Notes under the pieces: generated by a model
Database searches by the model: none
What the model was told of the DNA's origin: nothing
The model's input: only the letters and a program-made list of their open reading frames with translations
Shown: positions 21,277 to 29,199 of the stretch, in pieces
How the letters are laid out: the number at the start of each line of letters is the position of its first letter
Position numbering within the stretch: the stretch's first letter is position 1
Assembly: GCA_900553015.1 (NCBI GenBank)
Contig: USBY01000015.1
Span: 1 to 32,889, forward strand
Direction: 5' to 3'
Length of the DNA: 32,889 nt
DNA from: an uncultured Clostridium sp.
Lineage (GTDB): Bacteria; Bacillota; Clostridia; TANB77; CAG-508
Made by a program: the position numbers and the translations under genes

Positions 21277-22161
21277 ATGCTTTTTAAACAAATGCAATAT
21301 TTTATATCTATAGTAAAAAATAATAGTTTTACAGAAGCAGCAGAAGAAAACTACATATCACAATCAGCAATATCACAAGCTATTAAATCTTTGGAAGATG
21401 AGTTAGGAGTAGAATTATTAAAAAGAAGTAATAGAAGTTTTACATTAACAAGTGCAGGAGAATATTTTTACAAACAAAGCTTAATTATGGTGGATGAAGT
21501 AGATAGAATTGAGCAGAATCTTAAAAAAATAGCTACTAAGAAAAATGATGTACTAAGAATTGGATATATAAACAATTATTGTGGATTAGAAATATATAAT
21601 GCTATAATGAAATTTTCTGAGATATATCCTAATATAGATATAGAAATTCAGACAGGAAATCATGAAGAATTATATGAACAAATGAAAAATAATAAATTAG
21701 ATATAGTTATTAATGATCAAAGAAGAGCATTATCAGAAGAGTATATGAATCATTACTTGTATAGAAGTTCTTGTTATATAGAAGTTTCAAATAAATCTTT
21801 ATTACATGAATTAAAAGAAGTAACTTTTGAAGATTTAAAACAAATTCCTTGCATTCTTATTTCATCAAAAAATCAACAAGATAACGAAGTAGAATATTAT
21901 GGAAATACACTTGGATTTAATGGTAATTTTATTTTTGCAGAAAATTTAGATGAAGCAAGAATGCTAGTTGGAGCTAATAAAGGATTTTTGCCAATAGCAG
22001 GTACTCCAACTTTAGCAGAAGTTCCGGATGGAATTACTAGAATTTTATTAGTAAGAAATGGAGAAAGAGTAGAGCGAAATTATTATGCTTTTTGGAATAA
22101 GATGGCAACAGATATATTAAAAGAAGAATTTGCCACCATTTTAGAAAAAGAATATAAATAA
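21277..22161 (+). CDS. LysR family transcriptional regulator
   Basis: A 294-residue LTTR. The N-terminal winged helix-turn-helix covers residues about 1-60 (MQYFISIVKNNSFTEAAEEN, then ISQSAISQAIKSLEDELG), and the periplasmic-binding-like ligand domain runs from about 88 (DVLRIGYINNYCGLEIYNAI) to the end. The inner ATG at 21277 has GGTGA 6-7 nt upstream and is preferred over the ATG 12 nt earlier. It is divergent from the marR operon and lies just upstream of the acetyltransferase-SDR-flavodoxin operon in the same direction. The palindrome near -65 of that operon suggests this LTTR activates it. The ligand is unknown. Confidence 0.9.
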   Translation: MLFKQMQYFISIVKNNSFTEAAEENYISQSAISQAIKSLEDELGVELLKRSNRSFTLTSAGEYFYKQSLIMVDEVDRIEQNLKKIATKKNDVLRIGYINNYCGLEIYNAIMKFSEIYPNIDIEIQTGNHEELYEQMKNNKLDIVINDQRRALSEEYMNHYLYRSSCYIEVSNKSLLHELKEVTFEDLKQIPCILISSKNQQDNEVEYYGNTLGFNGNFIFAENLDEARMLVGANKGFLPIAGTPTLAEVPDGITRILLVRNGERVERNYYAFWNKMATDILKEEFATILEKEYK

Positions 22162-22169
22162 AAATATTT

Positions 22170-22202
22170 AGAAGTTCTTTGTATAGAAGGGCTTCTTTTT
22201 TC
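22170..22202 (+). terminator. Terminator of the LysR gene
   Basis: AGAAGTTCTT (22170-22179) pairs with AAGGGCTTCT (22187-22196), two G-T pairs, with a 7-nt loop and a T-run. Confidence 0.75.
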
Positions 22203-22204
22203 GT

Positions 22205-22219
22205 ATAAGTAAAACTTAT
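22205..22219 (+). promoter_or_regulatory. LysR-type binding palindrome (about -71 to -57)
   Basis: ATAAGT-AAA-ACTTAT is a perfect 15-nt palindrome of the T-N11-A kind. It sits 21 nt upstream of the -35 box of the next operon, the standard position of an LTTR recognition site. Confidence 0.6.
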
Positions 22220-22240
22220 CTGACACATAAGAAATCGGAA

Positions 22241-22269
22241 TTGTTCTTTATAGATATAGTTACTATAAT
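22241..22269 (+). promoter_or_regulatory. Promoter of the acetyltransferase-SDR-flavodoxin operon
   Basis: TTGTTC (22241-22246), a 17-nt spacer and TATAAT (22264-22269). The imperfect -35 element fits a promoter needing activation. Confidence 0.72.
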
Positions 22270-22303
22270 ATTATTAGATTAAATAAAAAGAGGAGGAATG
22301 TAA

Positions 22304-22843
22304 GTGAATAAACCATTAAAAAAGATAGATATAAGAATACCAAAAGATATGAAAGAATCAGTAAAAGAATCTGCTAGAACAAGAAAATTAATATTTAAGA
22401 TAAATCAAACAGAGCCAATGACAGAAGAATATAGAAATCTTTTAGATGAATTATTTGAAGGTAGATTAGACAAGACTGTTTCTATTGCATCACCTGTACA
22501 AATAGATTACCCTAGTTCAATAGAAATGGGGAAAAATATTTTTATTAACAACAATTTAAAATGTGTTGCAAGAGGAGGAATTACAATTGAAGATGGTGTA
22601 ATGATTGCACCAGGAGTTACAATACTTACAGTAAATCACGATTTAAAAGACCACTATGTATTAATTCCAATTCCTGTAACAATAAAAAAGAATGCTTGGA
22701 TAGGTGCAAATGTTACAATCTGTCCAGGAGTTGAAATTGGAGAAGGAGCTGTTATAGGAGCAGGTGCAGTAGTTACAAAAGATGTTGAACCTTATACAGT
22801 TGTAGCTGGAGTACCAGCAAAATTTATTAAAAATATTAAATAG
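22304..22843 (+). CDS. Sugar/maltose O-acetyltransferase-like protein (left-handed beta-helix)
   Basis: A 179-residue trimeric acetyl-CoA-dependent O-acetyltransferase of the LacA/Maa/NodL group. Hexapeptide repeats begin near residue 70 (IEMGKNIFINNNLKCVARGGITIEDGVMIAPGV shows the periodicity in pieces). The catalytic histidine is in TVNHD, and the repeats run on through IGANVTICPGVEIGEGAVIGAG to VVAGVPAKFI, the conserved end. The N-terminal helical part is short and lacks some maltose-acetyltransferase features, so the acceptor is uncertain. GTG is the start, set by AGGAGGAATG upstream. It is the first gene of a three-gene operon. Confidence 0.87.
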   Translation: MNKPLKKIDIRIPKDMKESVKESARTRKLIFKINQTEPMTEEYRNLLDELFEGRLDKTVSIASPVQIDYPSSIEMGKNIFINNNLKCVARGGITIEDGVMIAPGVTILTVNHDLKDHYVLIPIPVTIKKNAWIGANVTICPGVEIGEGAVIGAGAVVTKDVEPYTVVAGVPAKFIKNIK

Positions 22844-22855
22844 GAGGAATGAAAA

Positions 22856-23689
22856 ATGAAAGATGTTATTTTATGGACTGGTGCAGGTCAAATAGGAATG
22901 GCCATTGCAAGAAGAGTAGGATATGGAAAGAAAATAGTAGTAGGAGATAAAAATATAGAGAATGCTAATGCAATAGCAAAAATAATGAATGATGCAGGAT
23001 TTGATGTAGAGTGGGTTGAATGTGACATTTCTTCAAGAGAATCAATCTTAAATTTAATTAAAAAAGGTCAGGAATATGGAGAAATTGCAATGTTAATTAA
23101 TAGTGCAGGAGTATCTCCTTCACAAGCTCCAATTGAAAGAATATTACATGTAGACTTATATGGAACAGCAGTATTACTTGAAGAAGTAGGAAAAGTAATT
23201 AAAAAAGGTGGAACAGGTGTTACAATTTCATCTCAATCAGGTCACAGAATGGAACAATTAGGCGCAGTTATTGATGAGCAATTAGCAACAACACCTACAG
23301 AAGAATTGTTAAACTTAGATGTATTACAACCAGAGAACATAAAAGATACTCTTCACGCTTATCAATTAGCAAAAAGATGTAATGAAAAAAGAGTTATGGC
23401 AGAATCAGTAAAATGGGGAGAAAGAGGAGCAAGAATAAACTCTATATCACCAGGAATTATTGTAACACCACTTGCTATTGATGAATTTAATGGAATACGT
23501 GGTGATTTCTATAAAAATATGTTTGCAAAATGCCCTGCTGGAAGACCTGGTACAGCCGATGAAGTAGCAAATGTTGCGGAACTTTTAATGACAGAAAAAG
23601 GAGCTTTTATTACTGGAGCAGACTTTTTAATTGATGGCGGAGCAACAGCATCTTACTTTTATGGACCATTAAAAACAGAAAATAATTAA
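22856..23689 (+). CDS. SDR family NAD(P)-dependent oxidoreductase
   Basis: A 277-residue short-chain dehydrogenase. The cofactor-binding motif is TGAGQIGMAIA (8-18, a GxGxxG variant), the structural NNAG is NSAG (82-85), and the catalytic residues are S126 (ISSQSG) with Y169 and K173 (YQLAK). Residues about 129-165 form an insertion before the catalytic tyrosine, longer than in classical SDRs. The end of the domain (SPGIIVTPLA, GAFITGADFLIDGG) is typical. It probably reduces or oxidises a small alcohol or ketone. AGGAGG precedes the ATG, 12 nt after the acetyltransferase stop, and flavodoxin follows after 11 nt. Confidence 0.9.
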   Translation: MKDVILWTGAGQIGMAIARRVGYGKKIVVGDKNIENANAIAKIMNDAGFDVEWVECDISSRESILNLIKKGQEYGEIAMLINSAGVSPSQAPIERILHVDLYGTAVLLEEVGKVIKKGGTGVTISSQSGHRMEQLGAVIDEQLATTPTEELLNLDVLQPENIKDTLHAYQLAKRCNEKRVMAESVKWGERGARINSISPGIIVTPLAIDEFNGIRGDFYKNMFAKCPAGRPGTADEVANVAELLMTEKGAFITGADFLIDGGATASYFYGPLKTENN

Positions 23690-23700
23690 GGAGGAAAGTT

Positions 23701-24231
23701 ATGTCATTATTCGGAAATAAAGAAAGTGTAAAAGGAAAGAAAAGTTTGGTAATTTATTTTTCAAGAGCAGATGAAAATTACGCAGTGGGAAATATTGAAA
23801 AAGGAAATACAGAAGTTATAGCAGAATATATACAAGAAATTACAGGAGCTGATTTATTTAAAGTAGAGCCAGTAAAACCATATTCAAAAAATTATAAAGC
23901 TTGTTGTGATGAAGCATTAGAAGAAAAGAGACAAAATGCAAGACCAGAACTTAAAGAATATTTAGATAATATTTCAGCTTATGAGGTAATATATATAGGT
24001 TCTCCAATATATTGGGGAACAATGCCTATGAGTATGTTTACTCAGCTTGAAAAATTAGATTTTACAGGAAAACTGGTTAAAGTATTTACTACACACGAAG
24101 GATCAGGATTAGGAAATGTAGTATCAGATGTAAAGAAAATATGCAAAGGAGCTAATGTATTGGATAGTTTAGCAATTCAAGGAAGTCTAGTACATGAATC
24201 AAAAGGAAAAGTAGAGAATTGGATAAAATAG
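23701..24231 (+). CDS. Flavodoxin
   Basis: A 176-residue FMN-binding flavodoxin-like protein. The strand and phosphate loop are SLVIYFSRADENYAVG followed by EKGNTEVIAEYI (about 15-45), where the long loop with GNT is characteristic of the flavodoxin_4 group. IGSPIYWGTMPMSMFT (about 99-114) forms the second FMN loop, and VFTTHEGSGLGN the third. It would carry electrons for a reductase, possibly the SDR encoded just upstream. It is the third gene of the operon, after AGGAGG; no strong terminator follows it before the promoter of the next gene. Confidence 0.88.
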   Translation: MSLFGNKESVKGKKSLVIYFSRADENYAVGNIEKGNTEVIAEYIQEITGADLFKVEPVKPYSKNYKACCDEALEEKRQNARPELKEYLDNISAYEVIYIGSPIYWGTMPMSMFTQLEKLDFTGKLVKVFTTHEGSGLGNVVSDVKKICKGANVLDSLAIQGSLVHESKGKVENWIK

Positions 24232-24236
24232 CGAAA

Positions 24237-24265
24237 TTGACAATAAAAGTAAAACACGATATAAT
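24237..24265 (+). promoter_or_regulatory. Promoter of the 24325 orphan gene
   Basis: Perfect TTGACA (24237-24242) and TATAAT (24260-24265) with a 17-nt spacer: a full consensus sigma-A promoter. Confidence 0.88.
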
Positions 24266-24324
24266 ATAAATTATGTAACCCGAAGTTTATAGTTTCATAA
24301 AAATAATTATTAGGAGGAACAAAG

Positions 24325-25077
24325 ATGATAATACGGACTAAAGCAGGGATAGATGCTTTACCAGAGGGAAGAATAAGAGAGTTGGCAGAAACTACACTAA
24401 AAGTGTTAAATCTGCAGGACTTTATTGAAATGGAAGTCGATGATGTATATGATGATATTTCAGAAGGGATGTTCATAAGAACAAAAGCTGAAGAGATAAG
24501 TATTTCGTATCCAGGAGTAGAGAATGGAAAGCTTGAATATGGATATTTGGAGCGAAAACAAAAACCGGACGGAATAAAAACATCTTCTTACGTTATAAGA
24601 GAAGATTCCTTAGTCATCAAACAACATATTGGTGGTTTTAGAACGATAAACATGACTGGTAAAAAAGATTTTTTTGCTTTATCCAAGAAAGCCCCACAAA
24701 TTCTAGAAGTATTGAATGAAAGAAACGATTTTGATCCGCTGAATATGATCCCAGAAATAAGGGAAATTTTAGGCTGTAGTCTAAAGGATTTTGAGAAATT
24801 TCGGATTGATAACGAGTGTTTATTGATAGAATCTGGAAAGATTGTGGAATTGGGTGAAAGAACAGATGAATATTCTGTATCTTATTCAGCTGATAGATTC
24901 TGGTATAGAGATAAATATTATGAGATTAGGCTTATGCCTAAAGATGAAATAGAAATCTCAGTAACTGGAAAATATAAAGAGCTGAAAAATATTTCAATCA
25001 GTGATATAAGGAAAATCGCTGATAAAAAGAGAAAAGAAATGAAAGAGAAAGTAGAAAAACTTTCTACAGAAATATAA
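24325..25077 (+). CDS. Hypothetical protein, 250 residues
   Basis: No family recognised. It is a soluble, charged protein with no signal peptide or membrane segment. The N-terminus (MIIRTKAGIDALPEGRIREL) contains IRTKA, which recurs at residue 51. The middle is beta-rich (SSYVIREDSLVIKQHIGGF), and the last 40 residues are helical and Lys/Glu-rich (IRKIADKKRKEMKEKVEKL). A TAGGAGG ribosome binding site, a perfect consensus promoter and a strong terminator show a real one-gene transcription unit. The composition is less AT-biased than the flanking operons (25 of 60 G/C at 24361-24420). It may have been acquired separately. Confidence 0.7.
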   Translation: MIIRTKAGIDALPEGRIRELAETTLKVLNLQDFIEMEVDDVYDDISEGMFIRTKAEEISISYPGVENGKLEYGYLERKQKPDGIKTSSYVIREDSLVIKQHIGGFRTINMTGKKDFFALSKKAPQILEVLNERNDFDPLNMIPEIREILGCSLKDFEKFRIDNECLLIESGKIVELGERTDEYSVSYSADRFWYRDKYYEIRLMPKDEIEISVTGKYKELKNISISDIRKIADKKRKEMKEKVEKLSTEI

Positions 25078-25098
25078 TCTATTTTTATCACCTGTAGA

Positions 25099-25138
25099 GA
25101 AAACAGGCTTAAGCAATAAAAGCTTGAGCCTGTTTTTT
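25099..25138 (+). terminator. Terminator of the 24325 gene
   Basis: AAACAGGCTTAAGC (25101-25114) pairs with GCTTGAGCCTGTTT (25122-25135) with one G-T, a 7-nt loop and a T-run. Its A-rich left side may also help to terminate cotJC from the other strand. Confidence 0.92.
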
Positions 25139-25150
25139 CTATTATATTTT

Positions 25151-25777
25151 TTAGTCATTATCTTTGCAACCACAGTCAGAGTTTTGCATATTATCACAAT
25201 TCATATAAAACTTCTTTTCTGCAAGTTTATCTTGAACTCCACGTAAAGCTTCACCAAATCTTTGGAAGTGAACGATTTCTCTTTGTCTTAAGAAACGAAG
25301 AGGGTCAACAACATCTGGTTCATCACGGCATAAATCTATTAATTTTTCATATGTTGCACGCGCTTTTTGTTCGGCAGCTAAGTCTTCTTGCAAGTTCGCA
25401 ATAATGTCACCTTTACAAGCTAAATATGCAGCAGTAAAAGGAACTCCAGCAGCTGATTGTGGATATACGTCAACGCCATGATCTGTATAATATGAGCTAA
25501 GTCCGGCTTTTTCTATTTCTTCAATAGATGCATTTTTTGTTAATTGATGAACTATACTTCCTACCATTTCAAGATGAGCTAGTTCTTCGGTGCCTATATC
25601 ATTAAGAATAGCCTTAGATTTTTGGTCTGGCATTGCAAATCTTTGTGATAAATAACGAAGAGATGCAGCAAGTTCACCATCAGGACCACCATATTGAGAA
25701 ATAATAACTTTAGCAAGTTTTGGATTTGTACATTTAATATTTATTGGATATTGTAATGTTTTCTTATAAGTCCACAT
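25151..25777 (-). CDS. cotJC: Spore coat protein CotJC, manganese-catalase-like
   Basis: A 208-residue ferritin-like four-helix protein of the manganese catalase family, part of the inner spore coat. Di-metal ligands are visible as E35 (PDGELAAS), E65 with H68 (GTEELAHLEM), E136 (LAAEQKA) and E167 with H170 (REIVHFQRF). These match the expected Glu/Glu-His/Glu/Glu-His pattern, so catalase activity is plausible. The C-terminal tail is Cys/Asn-rich (CDNMQNSDCGCKD), suited to coat cross-linking. It overlaps cotJB by 14 nt, with AAGGAGG inside that gene as ribosome binding site. Confidence 0.95.
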   Translation of the reverse strand: MWTYKKTLQYPINIKCTNPKLAKVIISQYGGPDGELAASLRYLSQRFAMPDQKSKAILNDIGTEELAHLEMVGSIVHQLTKNASIEEIEKAGLSSYYTDHGVDVYPQSAAGVPFTAAYLACKGDIIANLQEDLAAEQKARATYEKLIDLCRDEPDVVDPLRFLRQREIVHFQRFGEALRGVQDKLAEKKFYMNCDNMQNSDCGCKDND

Positions 25778-26081
25778 TTAAGATTCCTCCTTCCCATGGC
25801 CAAGGTTCTTCAAGCCATCTCCATTTATTGCAAGGGTAATTAATTGTTAAAGGTCCATATACTTTTTGATATTTATCTTCTAAATCTTTTAATTCTTGGC
25901 AATATTTTCTGTGTAAACATAAAGCTTTTTGATCAGTTGGATGTGTGTCTAAATATAAAGCTAAGTCATTAATTGCAAAAGCATAGCATCTTATCTGTTG
26001 TAACATTCTTCCTTGCATTTCGCAATCATTATTTGACTTGCACTCACATGTGCAGTTGCATTCCATATTTTCATTTAACAT
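25764..26081 (-). CDS. cotJB: Spore coat protein CotJB
   Basis: A 105-residue coat protein of the cotJABC operon. The conserved CotJB core is MLQQIRCYAFAINDLALYLD (27-46), followed by HPTDQKAL and a YQKVYGPLTI segment, ending in the Trp-rich PWPWEGG. A Cys-rich stretch (CNCTCECKSNNDCE) precedes the core, an unusual N-terminal extension. AAGGGG precedes the ATG. It overlaps cotJA by 7 nt upstream and cotJC by 14 nt downstream, giving tight translational coupling. Confidence 0.93.
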   Translation of the reverse strand: MLNENMECNCTCECKSNNDCEMQGRMLQQIRCYAFAINDLALYLDTHPTDQKALCLHRKYCQELKDLEDKYQKVYGPLTINYPCNKWRWLEEPWPWEGGILNVDL

Positions 26082-26425
26082 TTATTACACCCCTTTCCAA
26101 TTTCATTTCTAGATTCTATATACCTAATTTGTTGCATAGATTGCCCTGGAGAATAAGGACTAACTAATTCAGGAAAAATAGTTCCCATTTTAAGTCCTAT
26201 GCAAGGCTTAAAAGTCTTATCCATATATTGGATTGGAACATAACTTTGACCAAGCATTGGATTATCTGGGAAAACATTAGCTTCTTCAGCAAATCCACAA
26301 GAGCAACTATCATAATCATCTTCTACATAAGAACTAACGGAATTACATTTAGTTTCTAACATATCTGTAGAATTGTCATTGTTGTTATTGTTCATGCAAT
26401 AACATTTTTGATATCTTCTGAACAT
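26075..26425 (-). CDS. cotJA: Spore coat associated protein CotJA
   Basis: A 116-residue protein. The CotJA core lies in the C-terminal half: DNPMLGQSYVPIQYMDKTF (53-71), then GLKMGTIFPELVSPY. An extended N-terminus is Asn/Cys-rich (CYCMNNNNNDN, then CSCGF) and could cross-link. It is the first gene of the minus-strand cotJABC operon, with AAAGGAGG 8 nt upstream. The operon is normally made in the mother cell late in sporulation and is good evidence that this organism forms endospores. Confidence 0.92.
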   Translation of the reverse strand: MFRRYQKCYCMNNNNNDNSTDMLETKCNSVSSYVEDDYDSCSCGFAEEANVFPDNPMLGQSYVPIQYMDKTFKPCIGLKMGTIFPELVSPYSPGQSMQQIRYIESRNEIGKGCNKC

Positions 26426-26447
26426 ATTTTATTCCTCCTTTTATAAC

Positions 26448-26455
26448 ATTATATG
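26448..26455 (-). promoter_or_regulatory. Possible sporulation-sigma -10 element of cotJABC
   Basis: CATATAAT on the minus strand, 23 nt before the cotJA ATG, is one base from the sigma-E -10 consensus. No -35 element at the expected distance is convincing. The embedded TATAAT could also serve sigma-A. Confidence 0.35.
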
Positions 26456-26533
26456 AGGTAAAAAATATTTTGCGACAAAAGTATACAAATAAAAACATAA
26501 ATGGTAGAATGAATCAAAACAAGAGGTGATTAA

Positions 26534-27403
26534 ATGAAAAAGCTAATAATAGAAGTAGGGTCTACTTGTACAAAATTAGATGAAGTAAATGATGTAGGCA
26601 TAAAACGTATTAAAGAGCTTACTATAGAATTTAAAAGGAACTTTAATAAATTAAAACATTTAGATGATAATGATGTAAAACAACTAATTAATTTAGTAAA
26701 AGAAGAACAAAAAGAATATAAAGATATATTTGTATGTGGGACAAGCATTTTTAGAGGCTTAGAACAACAGATGAAAGAAGAATTTCTTAAAAAATTTTAT
26801 GTAGAAACAGGATTAGAATTTAATATTATAAGCCAAGAGGAAGAGAATAAATATACAGTAGAAGGGGCAACAAGAAATGTAAACGGAAAAGTTGCTGTAT
26901 TTATAGGCGGAGGAGGTTCCACAGAAATTGCTATTTATGATAATGGAATAAAAGAAATGTGCAATACAAAAATAGGTGTAATTGATGTAATGGAACAATA
27001 TCCAGATTTAGGAGAAAATTTAGCAAGAACAGATGTAAAAACAGTAAGAGAATGGGTAAAAACAAAATTAAAAGTTCCTACTCAAAAAGCGGATGTATTG
27101 ATATTAGCTGGTGGAGGTCATATGAAGTTTGCCAAAAATTCTGGTATTACATTTGAAAAAAATACTTTATTCGAAGATAAACAAGAACCAATTATGATGG
27201 ATATTAATACAAGAAAATTAGATACAGAAAGATATTATAAAGAAATTTCATTAGATAAAATAAGAAGTAAGGTGAATGATCCAGAGTGGTGGTATGCAAC
27301 TCGTGCAATGTGTGCAATGGTGTTAGAAGTAGCAGATAATTTAGATGTAAAATATATTATACCTACAGATATATCAATGGTATATGGCTTAGCAAATAAG
27401 TAA
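26534..27403 (+). CDS. Ppx/GppA phosphatase family-like protein
   Basis: A 289-residue ASKHA-fold protein related to exopolyphosphatase/guanosine pentaphosphatase. The first phosphate motif is IIEVGSTCTKL (4-14), the acid motif ISQEEENKYTVEGA (about 99-112) matches the catalytic glutamate region, and FIGGGGSTEIAIYDNG (about 122-137) is the second phosphate loop. It matches only the N-terminal catalytic domains of Ppx (about 300 residues) and lacks the C-terminal HD-like domain. The N-terminal aspartate usual in DIGSNS is replaced by E in EVGSTC. It may act on polyphosphate or (p)ppGpp. AGAGGTG precedes the ATG; a bidirectional terminator follows. Confidence 0.75.
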   Translation: MKKLIIEVGSTCTKLDEVNDVGIKRIKELTIEFKRNFNKLKHLDDNDVKQLINLVKEEQKEYKDIFVCGTSIFRGLEQQMKEEFLKKFYVETGLEFNIISQEEENKYTVEGATRNVNGKVAVFIGGGGSTEIAIYDNGIKEMCNTKIGVIDVMEQYPDLGENLARTDVKTVREWVKTKLKVPTQKADVLILAGGGHMKFAKNSGITFEKNTLFEDKQEPIMMDINTRKLDTERYYKEISLDKIRSKVNDPEWWYATRAMCAMVLEVADNLDVKYIIPTDISMVYGLANK

Positions 27404-27430
27404 AAAAAGCACTATAACAGTGCTTTTTTA
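27402..27430. terminator. Bidirectional terminator between the Ppx-like gene and tmcAL
   Basis: AAAAGCACT / AGTGCTTTT with a 5-nt loop (ATAAC), A-run on one side and T-run on the other. It contains the stop codons of both convergent genes or lies directly at them. Confidence 0.88.
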
Positions 27431-28657
27431 TATTGTAACAATTCTTTTTATATAGTCTAAATTAGCGACAGAATTATTTTTATATGCTAAGGTATAAATA
27501 TTGGTTGCTAAAATATCTTTACTTAACATATGCTTATAAGTTTTATTATTGGAAGAATCAAAGAAATTCTTAACAGAAGTTATTAATGTTATTTTTGGAT
27601 TAGCATTATAAATCTCGGAAATAAGTTCTTTACCTTTTGGACTATATCCAAGAATTCTAGCATAAGGTACAGTTTTACGAGAAATGTACATATCTTTTTT
27701 GGTTATATTTAACAAAATATATAATAAAATTCTTTGAATTCTAGTTTGCGTATATCTTTTAGACTTAATTATATTTATTAACTCTGCTAAAGTATTGCAA
27801 GAATTAGCAGCATTTTTAATAGCATTTTCTAAGCCTTCATTTACTTCTGGAAACTTTTTAAGATCAGCTGTAGATAATCTTCTAATAGAATATAAAATTT
27901 CTTTTTCAAATTTTGATATATCTATTACATATTGATTATTTTCTATTTCTTGCATTAATAAGTCGTAGGCAAGTCTAGGCATTACTTTTCTGATATCATT
28001 AAATTGATTATTTACAATCATATTTCTAATTGCTGTAGCACTTGCATATTCATCAACAATGCAATTACTATTATAAAAAGCTTTTTCACGTTTTATGGCT
28101 ATTGGCATAATATGAGATTTATATTTCTTTAAAGCTTTTAAGTATTCAATTGCTAAAGTATTATTTGGTTGATTTAAAATGTTAGAATATTTTTGATCAT
28201 TTAAATATAGCAATATTGCATTTTCTCTAGCTTTTGGAAAAGAAAGCCCTTTTTTTAATTCTTCATTTAAAAATTCTACATATTGTTTTGGCTCTTCATA
28301 TAAAATACCAGAAATTCTATTTAATATATCTATATCGGAATTCTCGGAACCAAATGAAACTGTATCTACAATTTTTAAGGAGTTTAAAAGTTTTATAGCG
28401 CCCTCAGCAAAATTTTCTGCACTAGAAATAGAATATACTGTTGGAAGCTCTAGAACTAAATCTATACCACTGTTTAGAGCCATTTCTGTTTTTACCCATT
28501 TATTAACTATTGATGTATTACCTCTTTGAACAAAATTACCACTCATAATACAAATACTGTATTCGGCACCGGTTTCTTCTTTAGACTTGGTTAAGTGTAA
28601 AAGATGACCATTATGAAATGGGTTATATTCTGCAATAATTCCTAAAACTTTTGACAT
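27428..28657 (-). CDS. tmcAL: tRNA(Met) cytidine acetate ligase
   Basis: TmcAL (YlbM) uses acetate and ATP to make N4-acetylcytidine at the wobble position of elongator tRNA-Met. The 409-residue length is typical. The N-terminus has the nucleotidyltransferase motif GIIAEYNPFHNGH (6-18), followed by MSGNFVQRG and a conserved KTEMALNSGIDLVLELP, all standard for the family. The region YASATAIRNMI near the middle is also conserved. AAGGAGGG precedes the ATG. It is divergent from rnhA. Confidence 0.95.
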   Translation of the reverse strand: MSKVLGIIAEYNPFHNGHLLHLTKSKEETGAEYSICIMSGNFVQRGNTSIVNKWVKTEMALNSGIDLVLELPTVYSISSAENFAEGAIKLLNSLKIVDTVSFGSENSDIDILNRISGILYEEPKQYVEFLNEELKKGLSFPKARENAILLYLNDQKYSNILNQPNNTLAIEYLKALKKYKSHIMPIAIKREKAFYNSNCIVDEYASATAIRNMIVNNQFNDIRKVMPRLAYDLLMQEIENNQYVIDISKFEKEILYSIRRLSTADLKKFPEVNEGLENAIKNAANSCNTLAELINIIKSKRYTQTRIQRILLYILLNITKKDMYISRKTVPYARILGYSPKGKELISEIYNANPKITLITSVKNFFDSSNNKTYKHMLSKDILATNIYTLAYKNNSVANLDYIKRIVTI

Positions 28658-28674
28658 ATTTATCCCTCCTTATA

Positions 28675-28703
28675 TTGTAGTATAAACAAATTATTGATAT
28701 AAT
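28675..28703 (+). promoter_or_regulatory. Promoter of rnhA
   Basis: TTGTAG (28675-28680), a 17-nt spacer and TATAAT (28698-28703), 40 nt before the ATG. Confidence 0.75.
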
Positions 28704-28742
28704 ATCATAAAATGGTAAAAATTACAAATATAGGAGAAGAAA

Positions 28743-29177
28743 ATGGAAGAAATAACAATATATACAGATGGAGCTTGTTCTGGGAATCCGGGTCCTGGAG
28801 GATGGGGCGCTGTACTTATGTATAAAGGAAATAAAAAAGAAATATCAGGGGGAAAATTAAATACAACGAATAACGAAATGGAAATTTCAGCAGTTATACA
28901 GGCCTTAAAAATGCTAAAATATCCATGCAATGTTAAATTATATAGTGATAGTGCATATGTTGTAAATTGTTTTAACCAAGGCTGGATATACAATTGGAGA
29001 AAGAATGGGTGGAAAAATGCATCAAAAGAGCCTGTAAAAAATAAGGAATTATGGGAAGAGTTATATGAACTTACAAAAATTCATAAAGTTGAATTTATAA
29101 AAGTAAAAGGACATAGTGATAATGAATACAATAACAGATGCGATGAATTAGCAAGAACAGCTATAAAAAACTTATAG
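28743..29177 (+). CDS. rnhA: Ribonuclease HI
   Basis: Degrades RNA in RNA-DNA hybrids. At 144 residues it is close to the E. coli enzyme (155). The catalytic carboxylates are all present: D9 in YTDGACSGNPG, E47 in NNEMEIS, D69 in YSDSAYV and D134 in RCDELAR. The loop histidine H124 is in VKGHSDN, and the basic-protrusion sequence WIYNWRKNGWKNA is intact, which marks a substrate-binding full-length type HI enzyme. TAGGAGAAG precedes the ATG. It is followed after 22 nt by a HAD gene, probably in one transcript. Confidence 0.97.
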   Translation: MEEITIYTDGACSGNPGPGGWGAVLMYKGNKKEISGGKLNTTNNEMEISAVIQALKMLKYPCNVKLYSDSAYVVNCFNQGWIYNWRKNGWKNASKEPVKNKELWEELYELTKIHKVEFIKVKGHSDNEYNNRCDELARTAIKNL

Positions 29178-29199
29178 TTAATAGTAGAAGAGGAGTAAA

